From: PBB1 sp046154125
GTDB taxonomy: Bacteria > Pseudomonadota > Gammaproteobacteria > Burkholderiales > Burkholderiaceae_C
Direction of reading: 5' to 3'
DNA length: 64,000 bases
Assembly: GCA_046154125.1 (NCBI GenBank)
Contig: JBJXEJ010000139.1
Coordinates: 1 to 64,000, forward strand
The position numbers and the translations under genes are program-made. Positions 62,637 to 64,000 of the stretch are shown piece by piece. Within the stretch, counting starts at the first letter, position 1. Each line of letters begins with the position of its first letter. The notes beneath the pieces are model-generated. The model searched no databases. It had not been told where the DNA came from and saw only the letters and a program-made list of their open reading frames with translations.

Positions 62637-63008
62637 TCAACCGCCGGCACGCTTGACCTTCATGCCCGCAGCCTGCAGCCGCTCGATGACGCGATCGCGG
62701 TGGTCACCTTGGATCTCGATGACACCATCCCTGACCGTGCCGCCGGAGCCGCAAGCCGCCTTCAGATCGCGCCCCAGCTGCGTGAGCGCGGCCGCGTCCA
62801 GCGCCACCCCGCGGATCACCGTCACGCCCTTGCCCTTGCGTCCCTGCGTCTCGCGCGACACCCTGACGATGCCGTCGGAGTCGACCGGCGCCATCGCCTG
62901 ACCGCAGCGGCACAACGCGATCGGCTGACGACACGCCGGGCACATGCGCCCGCTGTCGGTCGAATAGACGAGCCCGCCCGCCGAGGGTCGATCAGCCTTT
63001 GTACTCAA
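62637..63008 (-). CDS. YciH/SUI1-family translation factor-like protein with Cys4 motif
   Basis: This 123-residue protein has an N-terminal segment GGLVYSTDSGR followed by four Cys (23, 26, 33, 35; CxxC-x6-CxC), a likely zinc knuckle. The eIF1/SUI1 domain follows, with GRKGKGVTVIRGVALDAAALTQLGRDLKAACGSGGTVRDGVIEIQGDHRDRV. E. coli YciH lacks the Cys cluster and influences start-codon selection. The best start is TTG at 63008, with GAGG seven bases upstream. This start overlaps the preceding lipoprotein gene by 17 bp. Confidence 0.85.
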   Translation of the reverse strand: MSTKADRPSAGGLVYSTDSGRMCPACRQPIALCRCGQAMAPVDSDGIVRVSRETQGRKGKGVTVIRGVALDAAALTQLGRDLKAACGSGGTVRDGVIEIQGDHRDRVIERLQAAGMKVKRAGG

Positions 63009-63477
63009 GACGAAACCTCGGCGCATCCTGCGCAGTCGCACCCGCTGTCGGAACGACGGTGAACCGCGCCGCAGCGCGACGGATGGGTTGGGGATGCGGC
63101 GGCCCCACGGATGACGAGAAGTCACCGTTCGTGCGCGGATGCACTTCGGCACGAATGACCTTGGCGTGGCGTCGGAACACGAGAACGTTGTCGCCTTCGC
63201 CGACCATCGCAGGAAAGGTCGTGCGGCAGCTGAACAGATCCAGATTCAGCACGGCGCAGTTGTCGTCTCGCGCCGAGTAGGGGTCGAAGATGAAGAGCTC
63301 GTCCCAGGCAATGGAGCTGACCGCGGCCAGATCGACCTCCTGCGGGCGCTGGGCCAGCAACTGCCTGCCCAGCGAGGTGCTGAACTGCTCGCTGCCGCCT
63401 GAGGTACAAGCCCCGAGCGAGAGCGCCGCCGCACACATGTGCACGGCACTTGCGAACATTCGACGACCGTTATTCAT
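62992..63477 (-). CDS. Hypothetical lipoprotein
   Basis: This 161-residue protein has an N-terminal signal and a good lipobox SLGAC (Cys24). The mature part has two Cys (DDNCAVLNLDLFSCRTTF), a VFRRHAKVIRAEV strand-like segment and no domain that I recognise. The ATG at 63477 begins the signal; an earlier in-frame ATG at 63528 is unlikely. The stop overlaps the TTG start of the SUI1 gene, so they may be translationally coupled. The role is unknown; outer-membrane attachment is likely. Confidence 0.72.
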   Translation of the reverse strand: MNNGRRMFASAVHMCAAALSLGACTSGGSEQFSTSLGRQLLAQRPQEVDLAAVSSIAWDELFIFDPYSARDDNCAVLNLDLFSCRTTFPAMVGEGDNVLVFRRHAKVIRAEVHPRTNGDFSSSVGPPHPQPIRRAAARFTVVPTAGATAQDAPRFRLEYKG

Positions 63478-63642
63478 GAAGCGAGGAACCGCCCTGGGTT
63501 GCTGATCAAGGAAGCATTTTGACGTCACTCACGCGCCCGGTCAGGCACGTGGAGCGACTCGCACGCACAGGCGCGGTTGAAATGCAGCCACCCGCACCCA
63601 GGTGAAGGATCGGTCGATTCCACGGCGCCTCGCCGAACCCCC

Positions 63643-64000
63643 TTGTCCGTGCTGATCCTTTCGGTCGCGACGCTGCTTCTGTTGACGTGGCTGCTGCGCG
63701 AGCCTCTCTTCACCGAATGGCGCCGACGGCAGGTGCGGCGTCAGCCGTTTCCGCCCGAGTGGAGGCAGGTCCTGCGCCGGCGAGTGCCCTATTTCAGATC
63801 GATGCCGGCGGACCTGCAGTTGCAGCTGAAAAAGCACATCCAGGTCTTTCTCGCCGAGAAGCCGTTCATCGGCTGCCGCGGGCTGGTCGTCACCGACGAG
63901 ATGCGGGTGACCATTGCCGCGCAGGCCTGCCTGCTGCTTCTCAACCGGCGCAGCGACTATTTCGCCCAGCTGCGGCAGATCCTGCTGTACCCGGATGCGT
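63643..64000 (+). CDS. MtfA/M90-family zinc peptidase, N-terminal part (cut by right edge)
   Basis: This partial frame of about 119 codons runs off the window. It starts with a hydrophobic segment (about residues 3-16), then RRQPFPPEWRQVLRRRVPYFRSMP, VFLAEKPFIGCRGLVVTDEMRVTIAAQACLLLLNRR and ILLYPDA. This matches the N-terminal half of MtfA-family peptidases, which regulate glucose uptake in E. coli by binding Mlc. The zinc motif HEFAH-type is beyond the edge. TTG at 63643 or GTG at 63649 are possible starts; no ribosome site is clear. Confidence 0.8.
   Translation, partial: MSVLILSVATLLLLTWLLREPLFTEWRRRQVRRQPFPPEWRQVLRRRVPYFRSMPADLQLQLKKHIQVFLAEKPFIGCRGLVVTDEMRVTIAAQACLLLLNRRSDYFAQLRQILLYPDA

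Overview
The window reads as a chromosomal segment of a GC-rich betaproteobacterium, most likely a Burkholderiales member of the Rubrivivax/Leptothrix/Sphaerotilus type. Supporting signs are uniformly high-GC coding sequence, a glnA-(DUF4124)-ntrB-ntrC nitrogen block, an Mla-type lipid transport operon with a STAS-containing permease, a DctS/DctR-like kinase and regulator beside a TRAP dicarboxylate transporter, a PEP-CTERM protein, and a palindromic intergenic-type repeat inside dnaE. The genus is an inference. I saw no rRNA, tRNA, CRISPR array, insertion sequence or phage gene.

Layout. 0-3 kb: an ABC exporter (adaptor, FtsX-like permease, ATPase cut by the left edge). 3.2-7.2 kb: a small Met/Lys-rich exported protein facing an MlaE-MlaF-MlaD-lipoprotein operon. 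7.2-14.4 kb: a TetR regulator divergent from a four-gene RND efflux operon whose genes overlap by ATGA, with two palindromic operators around its promoter. 14.5-20.4 kb: xth, then ntrC, ntrB, a DUF4124 gene and glnA with a sigma-54 promoter and a strong terminator. 20.4-23.9 kb: CinA-like, EI24 and AIM24-type proteins and a PEP-CTERM protein with thioester-domain motifs. 23.9-28.6 kb: a Baeyer-Villiger monooxygenase divergent from a MalT/AlkS-type LuxR regulator. 28.6-33.2 kb: an envelope set made of a triple beta/gamma-crystallin protein, cytochrome c, a SYLF protein, LemA, and a GIDE-domain membrane protein carrying an EF-hand. 33.5-38 kb: a soluble PAS kinase, a response regulator, a chemoreceptor and CheW. 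38-44 kb: dnaE, trhO and egtB. 44-49.8 kb: a FixJ-type regulator, a DctS-like kinase and dctPQM. 49.8-54 kb: DUF599, flavodoxin, pirin, LysR and gluQRS. 54-58.5 kb: an exported agmatine-deiminase-family protein and a CpxA/CpxR/CpxP-like envelope stress unit. 58.7-64 kb: a large hybrid kinase, CsbD, a thioredoxin-like protein, a YciH/SUI1 protein, a lipoprotein and the start of an MtfA-family peptidase.

Together the genes are mostly about envelope maintenance and export, sensing (five histidine kinases), nitrogen control and housekeeping. The least ordinary items are the LemA/GIDE-EF-hand pair next to a six-clamp calcium crystallin, the PEP-CTERM protein with a candidate thioester, the repeat inserted in frame into dnaE, and the antisense overlap at the end of the Mla operon.
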